The position numbers were made by a program, and so were the translations under genes. From Stappia albiluteola (lineage in GTDB: Bacteria; Pseudomonadota; Alphaproteobacteria; Rhizobiales; Stappiaceae), in the NCBI RefSeq assembly GCF_014050225.1, contig NZ_JACFXV010000043.1:310001-374000 (forward strand): 64,000 bases of DNA, read 5' to 3'. Under the pieces are notes generated by a model. That model was not told the DNA's origin. It saw nothing but the letters and a program-made list of their open reading frames with translations, and made no database searches. This document shows positions 16,839-25,552 of the stretch, piece after piece (the first letter of the stretch is position 1; every line of letters starts with the position of its first letter).

Positions 16839-17544
16839 TGCCTGATTTCTCCGTCCAGACGCCTTCGCGGACCAGTGCCGCCTCGGCTGCATTCTGCTCG
16901 GCGATCCGCTTCGAGCCGCCGATGCCGATAGCCGGCGCATAGCCATGCACATTCACCGCGACCGTGAAGGTCGGCGCATGGTCGGGGCCGCCGCGCTCCG
17001 TGACCTGATAGACCGGCGGTTCCAGGCCCTTGCCCTGCGCCCATTCCTGCAGGCTCGTCTTGGCATCGCGCAGATTGCCCTTGAAGGACAGCATGCGCTG
17101 GCGCCAGAAGCGATCGACGAACGTGGATGCCGCCTCGAAACCGGCATCCAGGTAGACAGCAGCGATCAGCGCCTCGCAGACATCCGCAAGGATTGCCGCT
17201 TTCTTGCGACCGCCGGTCTGCGCCTCTCCCTCGCCGACACGCAGCGCCGGCCCCACGTCCAGTTCGGCGGCGACCGCCGCGCAGGTCTCGCGCTTGACGA
17301 GCTGGTTGAGCCTGCGCGCCAGTTCGCCCTCGTCCGCATCCGGAAAGGCTTCGTGCAGCATTGCGGCGATCGCGAGCCCCAGCACGCGGTCGCCGAGGAA
17401 TTCGAGCCGCTGGTAGTTCTTGGCCGGCGTGCCGTCCGCTTCGGCCGCCGAGGCATGCGTCAGCGCGCGTGCCAGAAGGGCGGGGTTCACGAAGCGATGC
17501 CCGATACGTTCTTCCAGCGCGCGCTCCATGCGGCGGTGGATCAT
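16831..17544 (-). CDS. rnc: Ribonuclease III
   Basis: A 237-residue RNase III that cleaves double-stranded RNA in rRNA precursors and mRNAs. The endonuclease signature YQRLEFLGDRVLGLAIA is complete with the catalytic acidic residues. A second acidic patch lies in ILADVCEALIAAVYLD. The C-terminal dsRNA-binding domain spans AKTSLQEWAQGKGLEPPVY to the GSKRIAEQNAAEAAL helix. ATG 17544 is preceded by GGAG eight bases upstream, whereas the TTG at 17556 includes that site. Its 3' end overlaps the era start. Confidence 0.95.
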   Translation of the reverse strand: MIHRRMERALEERIGHRFVNPALLARALTHASAAEADGTPAKNYQRLEFLGDRVLGLAIAAMLHEAFPDADEGELARRLNQLVKRETCAAVAAELDVGPALRVGEGEAQTGGRKKAAILADVCEALIAAVYLDAGFEAASTFVDRFWRQRMLSFKGNLRDAKTSLQEWAQGKGLEPPVYQVTERGGPDHAPTFTVAVNVHGYAPAIGIGGSKRIAEQNAAEAALVREGVWTEKSGSE

Positions 17545-17572
17545 GTCAGTCTCCAAAGTATCGACCTATTGG

Positions 17573-17606
17573 AAAACCGCGCATCGGCGGCGTGCCGGCG
17601 CGCGGT
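17573..17606 (-). terminator. Candidate rho-independent terminator/attenuator between lepB and rnc
   Basis: On the minus strand ACCGCGC and GCGCGGT (17576-17582 and 17600-17606) form a stem with inner pairing CGGC/GCCG, followed by TTTTCC. It lies 44 bases after the lepB stop and about 30 bases before the rnc start. It could reduce read-through from lepB into rnc-era-recO. Confidence 0.45.
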
Positions 17607-17649
17607 CATCTGCTTTGCAAAAGGCCGTCCAGGCCGGCCCGAGCGTGTG

Positions 17650-18429
17650 TCAAAGCGTACGGAACAGCCGGCTCCAGCGCACCGTCCACGGCCATTGCCA
17701 GAACATCCAGGCGGACGCGTCCTCGTCTATGGAGAAGAAGATCACTTCCGCGCGGCCCACGAAATTCTCGAAGGGCACGTATCCGACGGAGTTCAGCACC
17801 CGGCTGTCGGTCGAGTTGTCGCGGTTGTCGCCCATCATGAAGAAGTGTCCGGGCGGCACCTTGTAGATGCCGGTATTGTCCCAGGTGCCGCGGGTCGTCA
17901 GGTCCAGCGTCTCGTAGCTCACCCCGTTCGGCAGGGTCTCGCGGTAGCGCGGCACGCGGCGCACGCTGCCGAAGGTATCCTTGTCGATGAAATCGTCGAT
18001 GCGCTCGCGCTTGACCGCCTCGCCGTTGATGTGCAGCACGCCGTCGATCATCTGGATCTCGTCGCCCGGCAGGCCGATCACGCGCTTGATGTAGTCGGTC
18101 GAATTGTCCTTCGGCAGCTTGAAGACGGCGATGTCGCCGCGCTCAGGCTCCGCCGACCAGACGCGCCCGTCGATCGGCGCGAGTCCGTAAGGGAAGGAGT
18201 AGCGCGAGTAGCCGTAGCTGTATTTCGACACGAAGAGATAGTCGCCGATCAGCAACGTATCCATCATCGAGCCGGAGGGGATGTTGAAAGGCTGGAAAAG
18301 CAGGGTGCGGACGATGAGCGCCAGGATCAGCGCCTGCGCGATCACCTTGACGGTTTCATAGTAACCGCCTTCCTTCGCCTTCTTTTCGTCAGACACGCTC
18401 ATATCGTCCTTCGTCTCGCCCTCGGACAT
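17650..18429 (-). CDS. lepB: Signal peptidase I
   Basis: A 259-residue leader peptidase. A hydrophilic N-terminal segment is followed by one membrane anchor (VIAQALILALIVRTLLF) and the periplasmic catalytic domain. The nucleophile Ser is in the NIPSGSMMDTLL motif and the general-base Lys in DYIKRVIGLPGD. Box E is GHFFMMGDNRDNSTDSR. I chose ATG 18429; the GTG at 18441 overlaps the GGAG sequence. It is upstream of rnc in transcription order and 130 bases downstream of acpS. The protein removes signal peptides of exported proteins, including candidates here such as ExoR and the sugar-binding protein. Confidence 0.95.
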   Translation of the reverse strand: MSEGETKDDMSVSDEKKAKEGGYYETVKVIAQALILALIVRTLLFQPFNIPSGSMMDTLLIGDYLFVSKYSYGYSRYSFPYGLAPIDGRVWSAEPERGDIAVFKLPKDNSTDYIKRVIGLPGDEIQMIDGVLHINGEAVKRERIDDFIDKDTFGSVRRVPRYRETLPNGVSYETLDLTTRGTWDNTGIYKVPPGHFFMMGDNRDNSTDSRVLNSVGYVPFENFVGRAEVIFFSIDEDASAWMFWQWPWTVRWSRLFRTL

Positions 18430-18559
18430 CGTTCTCAGCACTCCATCCCGATTTCGGGTTCGACTTCAGGCGAAGCAGCTTAGCGGATTCCCATCAAAAG
18501 GCTTGTATCGGCTCGCCTGTCGCAACGCAACGAATGTCGCGCGGCAAATCCACGTCCGC

Positions 18560-18997
18560 TCAGGTGTCGTCGCCTCGGCTCATTCCCGGCTGCGGCCAGT
18601 CGGGCGGCCAGGCGGTGATGACCACGAAGGCCTGCGCCAGGGGAAAATCGTCGGTGATCGTCAGGTCGATGCGGGCAATAAAGCCCTCCGGAACAAGCAA
18701 TTGCAGCCGCTGTTCCGCGCTTCCCGTCAGCCGCATCGTCGGCTTGCCGGACGGAAGGTTCACGACGCCCATTTCCCGCCATGCCACGCCCATGCGGATG
18801 CCCGTGCCGAGCGCCTTGGAGCAGGCTTCCTTGGCCGCGAAGCGCTTGGCATAGGATGCGGCCCGCTCCTGACGGCGATCGGACTTGGCCCGTTCGATCT
18901 CGGTGAAGACGCGATTCGTGAAACGCTCGCCGAAACGGGCGAGCGTTTTTTCGATGCGGCGGATATCGATCAGGTCCGAACCGATGCCGATGATCAT
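18560..18997 (-). CDS. acpS: Holo-acyl-carrier-protein synthase
   Basis: A 145-residue AcpS that transfers 4'-phosphopantetheine from CoA to apo-ACP. Metal- and substrate-binding motifs are present: [15 protein letters not shown] (catalytic Asp), and [16 protein letters not shown] (Glu and Lys of the second motif). The C-terminus is slightly longer than the usual 125-140 residues, with a Pro-rich tail ([17 protein letters not shown]). It is 29 bases downstream of the DUF2062 gene. Confidence 0.94.
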   Translation of the reverse strand: MIIGIGSDLIDIRRIEKTLARFGERFTNRVFTEIERAKSDRRQERAASYAKRFAAKEACSKALGTGIRMGVAWREMGVVNLPSGKPTMRLTGSAEQRLQLLVPEGFIARIDLTITDDFPLAQAFVVITAWPPDWPQPGMSRGDDT

Positions 18998-19026
18998 GTC
19001 AGGCCACGCCCTTGTCCTTGCGAAGG

Positions 19027-19599
19027 CTATTCTGTGGTTCCCGCATCCTTGCGGCGCCTTGCCAGTCGTTCGCGGCGCCCGTTCTGATAGGCGCTGACGC
19101 TGAAATAGACGATAAAATAGAAAAGCGCCCCAACCACAAGCCCGATCGGCACTGCGCCCACCAGCATGGGCTTGAGCAACGGCCAGATCGTGTCCAGGGA
19201 TTTCTCCAGCAGGTTCTCGCCCAGCTGATGCCGCAGGCTGTTGGACTCCAGATGCCGCGCCTTACCCTCCAGGATCAGCGAGCCGAGTTTGTAGGTCGAG
19301 GCCCAGATAAAGGGGAAGGTGAGGGGATTGCCGACCACCGTGCCGAGAGCGGCTGCCAGCATGTTGCCGCCAATGAAGAAGGCGACGACGAAGCTGAGGA
19401 CGAAATGCAGGCCGATGAACGGCGTGATGGAGGCAAAGGCTCCGGCCGCGAAACCGAGCGCGATCGCGTTCGGAGACGCTGTCAGCCGCAATACGCGCTT
19501 GGAGAAATAGCGGGCGGAGCGGGCGAAACTGTGCCGGGGCCACACCGCCACGCGCAGACGTTCCAGATGGGTCGGTTTCTGTCTGCGTCTAAAGAGCAT
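19027..19599 (-). CDS. DUF2062 membrane protein
   Basis: A 190-residue protein of the DUF2062 family. A basic N-terminus ([16 protein letters not shown]) leads to a membrane region with [20 protein letters not shown] and [24 protein letters not shown], then the family's [16 protein letters not shown] motif and a last hydrophobic segment near residues 145-170. The function is not established, though relatives are often near lipid and cell-wall genes. It sits between pyrE and acpS on the same strand with gaps of 46 and 29 bases, a conserved rhizobial arrangement. Confidence 0.85.
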   Translation of the reverse strand: MLFRRRQKPTHLERLRVAVWPRHSFARSARYFSKRVLRLTASPNAIALGFAAGAFASITPFIGLHFVLSFVVAFFIGGNMLAAALGTVVGNPLTFPFIWASTYKLGSLILEGKARHLESNSLRHQLGENLLEKSLDTIWPLLKPMLVGAVPIGLVVGALFYFIVYFSVSAYQNGRRERLARRRKDAGTTE

Positions 19600-19645
19600 G
19601 GGCGGCCGGTTTCTCCGTCTTGTTCTTATGCCCGCTTCGGGAAGG

Positions 19646-20227
19646 TCAGGTGAGTCCCCTGCTGCCCGGCTTCATCGCCGGCAACGCGGCAAGTTCCGGT
19701 GGCAGGGCATCCTCAGGATAGGCGGGGACCTTGTATTCGGCCAGCGCCACAAGAGGCGCGCCGGGATCGGCCTCGCCGCCGGAACGGTCGATCAGGCAGG
19801 TCACCGCAAGCACGTCGGCGCCGAGGGCGCGCAGCGCGTCCACGGTCTCTCGGCTCGAAAGGCCGGTCGTGACGATATCCTCCACGATCACGACCCGGGC
19901 CCCCTTCGGCATCTCGAAGCGGCGCAGGCGAAACTCGCCGCCCTCCCGCTCCACCCACATGGCGGGAATGGCCAGGTGGCGCGCGGTTTCGTAACCGGGG
20001 ATCAGGCCGCCGAGGGCCGGGGAGACGACGTAGTCGATCGGGCCGGGCACCGATTCCCGGATCTTCGCCGCCAAAGCGCGGCATAGGATTTCGGTCTTTT
20101 CCGGGTACATGAAGACCCGGGCCTTCTGCAGGAAGACGGGGCTGTGCAGGCCGGACGATAGGATGAAGTGGCCTTCAAGCATGGCGCCCGCGTCGCGGAA
20201 CACCTGCAATACCTCGTCTCGTGTCAT
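19646..20227 (-). CDS. pyrE: Orotate phosphoribosyltransferase
   Basis: A 193-residue type I phosphoribosyltransferase that makes orotidine 5'-phosphate from orotate and PRPP in pyrimidine synthesis. The PRPP-binding loop [14 protein letters not shown] is intact. The N-terminal [17 protein letters not shown] matches the longer-type alphaproteobacterial PyrE that recognises orotate. It is 43 bases downstream of rel, consistent with co-transcription with the stringent-response gene in rhizobia. Confidence 0.95.
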   Translation of the reverse strand: MTRDEVLQVFRDAGAMLEGHFILSSGLHSPVFLQKARVFMYPEKTEILCRALAAKIRESVPGPIDYVVSPALGGLIPGYETARHLAIPAMWVEREGGEFRLRRFEMPKGARVVIVEDIVTTGLSSRETVDALRALGADVLAVTCLIDRSGGEADPGAPLVALAEYKVPAYPEDALPPELAALPAMKPGSRGLT

Positions 20228-20270
20228 GGCCGGTCCTGCTCTTTCAGTCGGTTATCGTCGCGGCTCGCCG

Positions 20271-22496
20271 TCAGCCGTTCACGCGGCTTGCGCTGGAAAC
20301 ATTGGGCTTGGCACGCAACTGGTTGATGATCCGGTTCAGGTGTTTCAGATCCCATACTTCCAGATCGATGATCATCTCGTGAAAATCGGGCGCCCGGTTG
20401 ATCATTTTCAGATTGTCGATATTGCCGTCGAGATCGGCAATGGTGCCGGCGATCGCCGCCAGCGAACCGGGTTCGTTGAGAGCCGCGACCGAGATGCGGG
20501 CGGGGAAACGATCCTGCTTGTCGGCGTCAAGATCCCAGCGGACGTCGAGCCAGTGCTCGGGCTGTTCCTCGAATTCCTTCAGCGCAGGCGACTGGATCGG
20601 ATAGATCGTCACGCCGACGCCGGGTGTCAGGATGCCGACGATCCGGTCGCCGGGCACGGCTCCCCCGTCCGGTGCAAAGATCACTGGAAGATCGCCGCGC
20701 AATCCCCTGATGGGAATCGCATTCTTGCTCTCGCCGGGATTGCTGCCGTCGGGTACCCGGAACTTCATGCCGGCTCCCGACTGCAGGTCGAACCAGCCTT
20801 CTTCGTTACCGGCCTGCGGTCCGGCAATTCTCTCGCCATGCGTCTCGGCCGGCTGGTCGGGATAGAGCACGCCGGTTATCTCGGCGGCACGAATTTCGCC
20901 ACGACCGACCGCCGCCAGCAGGTCTGCGACATTCGCCTGGCCGAGCGGCACGACGGCAGCTGCCAGAGCTTCGTCGGAAAATGGATGGCCGCCGCGCAGG
21001 AAGGCGCGCTCCAGGATATGCCGGCCGAGGGCGCCATATTGCTGGCGGACGGATTCGCGCGTCGCGCGGCGGATGGCGGCGCGCGCCTTGCCGGTAACGG
21101 CGATCGACTCCCAAGCGGGGGGTGGCGTCTGCGCCTGGCTGCGGATGATGTCCACCTCGTCGCCGTTCCGCAGTTCCGTCACCAGCGGCATGATATGGCC
21201 GTTGATCTTGCAGCCGACACAGGTGTTGCCGATGTCCGTGTGGACCGCATAGGCGAAGTCGATCGGCGTTGCACCGCGCGGCAGCGCGATCAGCCGCCCC
21301 TTGGGCGTGAAGCAGAAGACCTGGTCGTGGAAGAGTTCCAGCTTGGTATTTTCCAGGAATTCTTCCGGCGTGTCGCCCTGCGACAGAAGCTCGATCGTGC
21401 GCCTGAGCCAGTCGTAGGCGCGGCTTTCCTCCTGCGGCTTGGCTATGTTGCGGCCGCCGAACTCGCCATCCTTGTAAAGAGCATGCGCGGCGATCCCGTA
21501 TTCGGCGACCCTGTCCATGGCGAAGGTGCGGATCTGCAGCTCTACGCGCTGGCGGCTCGGGCCGACCACAGTGGTGTGGATCGAGCGGTAGTCGTTCTGC
21601 TTCGGTGTCGAGAGGTAGTCCTTGAAGCGGCCCGGTACGGTCGGCCATGTCGTGTGAATGACGCCGATCACCCGGTAGCAGGCTTCAACGGTGCCCACGA
21701 TGATGCGGAAACCGTAGATGTCGGACAGCTGCTCGAAAGCGATCGACTTCGACTGCATCTTGCGGAAGATCGAATAGGGCCGCTTCTCCCGCCCCTTGAC
21801 CACCGCGGCGATGCCGCGCTCGGCCAGTCGCTCCGTCAAGTTCGTTTCGATGTCCGATATGAGGCCTTCGTTCTTGGCGCGAAGCTGTGCCAACCGCTCG
21901 CTGATCGTCGCATAGGCGTCAGGGTTGAGGGTCTGGAAGGCAAGGTCTTCTAGCTCCTCGCGCATGTCATGCATGCCCATGCGGCCGGCGAGCGGCGCAT
22001 AGATCTCCATCGTCTCTTCGGCGATACGCCCCCGCTTGGACTCCGGCATGTGCTGCAGCGTGCGCATGTTGTGCAGCCGGTCGGCGAGCTTCACCAGGAG
22101 AACGCGCACGTCGTCGGCGATTGCCAGCAGGAGCTTACGGAAATTCTCCGCCTGTTTCGCGCGCTTGGAGACAAGGTCGAGACGCTTGATCTTCGTCAGG
22201 CCGTCGACCAGCTTGCCGATTTCCTCGCCGAAGGTCTTGTCGATTTCTGCGCGGGTTGCGTCGGTATCTTCAATCGTGTCGTGAAGAAGGGCGACAGCGA
22301 TGGTCGCGTCGTCCAGCCGCAGGTCGGTCAGGATCGCGGCGACTTCCAGGGGGTGGGAAAAATAGGGATCGCCCGAAGCGCGCGTCTGTGTGCCGTGCTT
22401 GCGCATGGCATAGACGTAGGCCTTGTTGAGAAGCGGCTCGTCGCAGTTCGGATTGTATCGTTGAACCCGCTCCACGAGTTCGTATTGGCGCATCAT
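20271..22496 (-). CDS. rel: Bifunctional (p)ppGpp synthetase/hydrolase (RelA/SpoT homologue)
   Basis: A 741-residue long-form RSH protein. The HD hydrolase domain is complete, with HD at residues 72-73 in LLHDTIED and the upstream YFSHPLEVA. The synthetase domain contains GRFKDYLSTPKQNDYRSIHT; its basic RFKD loop is the type found in bifunctional Rel/SpoT enzymes. TGS (IALPRGATPIDFAYAVHTDI) and C-terminal ACT domains follow. As rhizobia usually carry one such enzyme, it should control the stringent response alone. ATG 22496 gives the known rhizobial opening MMRQYELVERVQRY; the longer frame to 22553 is not conserved. It lies between rpoZ and pyrE. Confidence 0.95.
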   Translation of the reverse strand: MMRQYELVERVQRYNPNCDEPLLNKAYVYAMRKHGTQTRASGDPYFSHPLEVAAILTDLRLDDATIAVALLHDTIEDTDATRAEIDKTFGEEIGKLVDGLTKIKRLDLVSKRAKQAENFRKLLLAIADDVRVLLVKLADRLHNMRTLQHMPESKRGRIAEETMEIYAPLAGRMGMHDMREELEDLAFQTLNPDAYATISERLAQLRAKNEGLISDIETNLTERLAERGIAAVVKGREKRPYSIFRKMQSKSIAFEQLSDIYGFRIIVGTVEACYRVIGVIHTTWPTVPGRFKDYLSTPKQNDYRSIHTTVVGPSRQRVELQIRTFAMDRVAEYGIAAHALYKDGEFGGRNIAKPQEESRAYDWLRRTIELLSQGDTPEEFLENTKLELFHDQVFCFTPKGRLIALPRGATPIDFAYAVHTDIGNTCVGCKINGHIMPLVTELRNGDEVDIIRSQAQTPPPAWESIAVTGKARAAIRRATRESVRQQYGALGRHILERAFLRGGHPFSDEALAAAVVPLGQANVADLLAAVGRGEIRAAEITGVLYPDQPAETHGERIAGPQAGNEEGWFDLQSGAGMKFRVPDGSNPGESKNAIPIRGLRGDLPVIFAPDGGAVPGDRIVGILTPGVGVTIYPIQSPALKEFEEQPEHWLDVRWDLDADKQDRFPARISVAALNEPGSLAAIAGTIADLDGNIDNLKMINRAPDFHEMIIDLEVWDLKHLNRIINQLRAKPNVSSASRVNG

Positions 22497-22592
22497 GGCG
22501 CTGATCGGTCCCGGAGGTCTGGAAAACGCGGACAAACCGACGGGCCCTGCCATGGCTCGGCGGGCCCGCGCGATTCATCCTTGTCGTATCGA

Positions 22593-22997
22593 TCAAATAT
22601 CGTCGGAGCGCTCGGGCGGGACAAGTCCTTCCAGGCCGCGCAACAGGTCTTCCTCGGACATGCGGTCGAATTCGATGTTGGAATCGTCCACCGCGTTGAC
22701 CTGCGTTCCGCCGGACTGCGAAGACTGGCTCGGCACCAGCGGCACGGATTCCGGCTCCGGCTCGTCCACTTCAACGTATTTCTGCAGCGAGTGGATCAGA
22801 TCTTCCTTGAGATCTTCCGGGCTGACGGTCTGGTCGGCGATCTCGCGCAGCGAAACGACGGGGTTCTTGTCATTGTCGCGGTCGATGGTCAGCGGCGAAC
22901 CGCTGGAAATCATCCGTGCACGATGGCTCGCCAGAAGAACCAGTTCGAAGCGATTCTCGACCTTGTCGATGCAGTCTTCGACGGTTACGCGCGCCAT
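22593..22997 (-). CDS. rpoZ: RNA polymerase omega subunit
   Basis: A 134-residue omega subunit. The conserved N-terminal region is [20 protein letters not shown], followed by [13 protein letters not shown] and [14 protein letters not shown], which hold the beta-prime C-terminal tail. The acidic extension after residue about 80 is typical of alphaproteobacteria. It is the first gene of the minus-strand block, 96 bases upstream of rel, and omega is a ppGpp-binding partner in proteobacteria. Confidence 0.95.
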   Translation of the reverse strand: MARVTVEDCIDKVENRFELVLLASHRARMISSGSPLTIDRDNDKNPVVSLREIADQTVSPEDLKEDLIHSLQKYVEVDEPEPESVPLVPSQSSQSGGTQVNAVDDSNIEFDRMSEEDLLRGLEGLVPPERSDDI

Positions 22998-23461
22998 GCA
23001 TCATCTCCATTATTCGGGGGAAAACGAAGGTGGAGACATAATGCCAGTCGGCAGCGAAAGCAAGCGTTGCGGCGCTTGAAATTACGAGGCGAATCTTTCG
23101 TGTCCGCCAATCCAGACGGGGAGATGCGTAAATTGGCGAACTTGCCGCGTGACGCAACGGTGTCGAGTTTAGTTGCGGGCCCTATATTAAATGGTGTAGG
23201 GACGGAAACAGGCGCTGCTAACGATCATGCGAGCGCTCAAAAACAAACAAGAACGAGGTGCACCTTCAGGGGCACCTCTCTGGGCACAGGCACAAATCCG
23301 CATTGCGGATGAATTGCGGGACGGATATCTCACACCGCGAATGTTTTCGGCGCGGATGTTTTTTGATCGCCAGCCGCATGGTTGGTCTTTCATGCAATAC
23401 ATCTCCATGTTGCGCTCTACGTCGGTGCCCGTCCTGTATTTGAAGGAAAGGCATTCCTGGG
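22998..23461. ncRNA. Divergent intergenic region with two hairpins (candidate structured leader or small RNA)
   Basis: No well-supported gene lies in this 464-base gap. A TATATTAAA box near 23184-23192 could be a -10 region for plus-strand transcription. Downstream are two hairpins. GAGGTGCACC-TTCA-GGGGCACCTC (23255-23278) is a ten-pair stem with one mismatch and a tetraloop. ATCCGC-ATT-GCGGAT (23296-23310) is perfect. Neither is followed by a good T run. They would sit about 150-270 bases upstream of the NYN gene. The weak 83-codon frame at 23227-23478 runs through both hairpins, so I treat the region as leader RNA or a small RNA rather than coding. The rpoZ promoter must also lie here. Confidence 0.35.
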
Positions 23462-24037
23462 ATGTTCGACCCTCGTGAGAAGATTGCGCTGTTTATCGAC
23501 GGGGCAAATCTTTACTCGACCGCAAAAGCCATCGGCTTCGACATCGATTACAAGCGTCTTCTGAAGGAGTTTCAGTCGACGGGATATTTGCTGCGCGCTT
23601 ACTACTACACAGCCTTGATTGAGGATCAGGAATATTCTTCGATCCGCCCGCTGATCGACTGGCTCGACTACAATGGCTACAAGGTTGTCACCAAGCCTGT
23701 GAAGGAATTCGTCGACTCCAGCGGCCGCCGCAAGGTAAAGGGCAACATGGATATCGAACTTGCCGTCGATGCCATGGAAATTGTCGATCACGTCGACCAC
23801 GTCGTGCTGTTTTCCGGCGACGGCGATTTCCGCTCGCTCGTTGAGGCGCTGCAGCGCCGCGGCCGCAAGGTCAGCGTCGTTTCGACCTTGCAGACCCAGC
23901 CGCCGATGATCGCCGACGACCTGCGTCGCCAGGCGGATCACTTCATCGATCTGGCAAGTCTGTCGAACAAGATCGGCCGTGACCCGTCCGAGCGTCCGGC
24001 CCGTGCGGCGGAACGGTTTGAAGACGACGAATATTGA
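23462..24037 (+). CDS. NYN domain (LabA/DUF88-like) protein, probable RNase
   Basis: A 191-residue NYN/PIN-like protein of the LabA/DUF88 group. Catalytic acidic residues are visible in LFIDGANLYSTAKAIG, in KGNMDIELAVDAM and in VLFSGDGDFRSLVEALQRRG, followed by VSVVSTL. The family folds like PIN-domain nucleases, and several members cleave RNA. The start follows AAGGAAAGG about nine bases upstream. A downstream uracil-DNA glycosylase begins 14 bases after its stop. In rhizobia this gene usually sits opposite rpoZ. Its RNA target is unknown. Confidence 0.85.
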   Translation: MFDPREKIALFIDGANLYSTAKAIGFDIDYKRLLKEFQSTGYLLRAYYYTALIEDQEYSSIRPLIDWLDYNGYKVVTKPVKEFVDSSGRRKVKGNMDIELAVDAMEIVDHVDHVVLFSGDGDFRSLVEALQRRGRKVSVVSTLQTQPPMIADDLRRQADHFIDLASLSNKIGRDPSERPARAAERFEDDEY

Positions 24038-24050
24038 TCGCAATCCGCTG

Positions 24051-24692
24051 ATGTCTCTCGCAGATCCCGGTCGTGACTGCCCGGCGTGCCCGCGTCTGGT
24101 CGCGTTTCGCAATCACCATCGGCAATTGGAAAGGGACTGGTTCAACGCGCCGGTCCCGACCTTTGCCGCCGAGCACCCGCGCCTTCTGGTGGTCGGGCTG
24201 GCGCCGGGACTGCGCGGGGCAAATCGCACCGGCAGGCCGTTTACCGGGGATTACGCCGGCGATCTTCTCTACGCGACGCTCAAGGAATTCGGTTTCGCGA
24301 AGGGCAATTACGAGGCCCGGCCCGATGACGGGCTGACGCTCATCGATGCGGCAATCACCAATGCCGTTCGTTGCGTTCCTCCCGAAAACAAGCCGACGGG
24401 CGCTGAAATCAGGAACTGCCGCCCATTTCTTCTGGAAACCCTGCAGGCGGCATCTTCGGTCAAAGCCGTCCTTGCACTCGGGCGCATTGCCCACGACACG
24501 GTGCTGAGCGCGCTCGAACTCAAGCGTTCGGCCTTTCCCTTCGCCCATCAGGCGAACCACGCCCTGGCAGAAGGCGTCAGGCTTTTCGACAGTTATCACT
24601 GCTCCCGCTACAACACCAACACCGGGCGCCTGACGACGGAGATGTTCCAGGCGGTCTTCCGGGATATCCGCGGCCATCTCGACGCAGCCTGA
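24051..24692 (+). CDS. Uracil-DNA glycosylase, family 5 (UdgB-like)
   Basis: A 213-residue iron-sulfur uracil-DNA glycosylase. The N-terminal DCPACPRL supplies the first cluster cysteines (Cys10, Cys13). Motif A is VGLAPGLRGANRTGRPFTG and the C-terminal motif is SRYNTNTGRLT, which is family-5-like rather than family-4. It removes uracil or other deaminated bases from DNA. I chose ATG 24051, just before the conserved part; a frame open to 23979 overlaps the NYN gene. It is likely co-transcribed with the NYN gene. Confidence 0.85.
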   Translation: MSLADPGRDCPACPRLVAFRNHHRQLERDWFNAPVPTFAAEHPRLLVVGLAPGLRGANRTGRPFTGDYAGDLLYATLKEFGFAKGNYEARPDDGLTLIDAAITNAVRCVPPENKPTGAEIRNCRPFLLETLQAASSVKAVLALGRIAHDTVLSALELKRSAFPFAHQANHALAEGVRLFDSYHCSRYNTNTGRLTTEMFQAVFRDIRGHLDAA

Positions 24693-24737
24693 ATGGACGC
24701 TTCGAGACGGAAAAATCACCGATAAGTCAAAAAACGA

Positions 24738-25499
24738 TCATTCGCCGTTGTCGGCATCGACTTCCCGCCACCCTTGCGCGCCCAGGTGCTGTTGCGGCTG
24801 AAAGCGGGCCTTGTAGGCCATCTTCTTCGAGCCATCGACCCAGTAACCGAGATAGACATAGGGCAGGCCCATCGCCTTCGCCCGCTCGACATGATCGAGG
24901 ATCATGTAGGTGCCCATGCTGGGTGCCTCGATGTCCGGATCGTAGAACGAGTAAACCATCGACAGGCCGTCGCTCAGCCGGTCGGTCAGCGCAACGGCAG
25001 CCAGCGGCCCGTCTCCGCGCCTGGTGATGAAAGTGTCGGGGCTGCGCCTTCGATACTCGATCACCATCGTCTCCACATGCGTATCCTCGACCATCATGGC
25101 GTAGTCGAGCACCGTCATGTCGGACATGCCGCCATTGGCATGGCGTGTATCGAGATATCGGCGGAAAAGGTCGTACTGTTCGGAAGACGGCGCGGGCGGC
25201 GTGGCGTGACCGACGAGGTAGGCCGCCTTGCGCATCTCACGCCGGAAAGATTTCGTCCAGCGAAAGCCGTCGACCACGATCCTGACCGAGACGCAGGCGC
25301 GGCAGTTCTCGCAGGCGGGCCGATAGGCGATGTTCTGGCTGCGACGGAAGCCGCCTTGCGTCAGGATGTCGTTCAGCGCCGAGGCCTGCGGGCCGACCAG
25401 ATGCGTAAAGACCTTACGTTCCTGCCGTCCTTTGAGATAGGGGCAGGGCGAGGGGGCCGTCAGGTAGAACTGCGGTGTCTCGCTCGTATGCCGCGTCAC
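24738..25499 (-). CDS. bpt: Aspartate/glutamate leucyltransferase (N-end rule)
   Basis: A 253-residue Bpt-type aminoacyl-tRNA-protein transferase that adds leucine to N-terminal Asp or Glu of proteins, marking them for ClpAP. The conserved cysteine motif [16 protein letters not shown] is present. So are the [14 protein letters not shown] opening and the C-terminal [18 protein letters not shown]. The real start is GTG 25499 ([17 protein letters not shown]) with GGAG ten bases upstream. The frame remains open for another 644 codons across the SLC13 gene, which is a GC-rich artefact. Confidence 0.92.
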   Translation of the reverse strand: MTRHTSETPQFYLTAPSPCPYLKGRQERKVFTHLVGPQASALNDILTQGGFRRSQNIAYRPACENCRACVSVRIVVDGFRWTKSFRREMRKAAYLVGHATPPAPSSEQYDLFRRYLDTRHANGGMSDMTVLDYAMMVEDTHVETMVIEYRRRSPDTFITRRGDGPLAAVALTDRLSDGLSMVYSFYDPDIEAPSMGTYMILDHVERAKAMGLPYVYLGYWVDGSKKMAYKARFQPQQHLGAQGWREVDADNGE

Positions 25500-25552
25500 G
25501 CTCGCCACTCCGACGCATTTCCATCCGGCGCTGCCGCTTCTTTCGAAGCGTA

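Noticed and set aside
20109-21953. 614-codon open frame antisense to rel
   Set aside because: Lies fully within a gene with HD, synthetase, TGS and ACT domains; no independent support.
23227-23478. 83-codon open frame upstream of the NYN gene
   Set aside because: It overlaps the NYN start, runs through two hairpins, lacks a ribosome-binding site and has no recognisable features; a leader or small RNA fits better, though a leader peptide cannot be ruled out.
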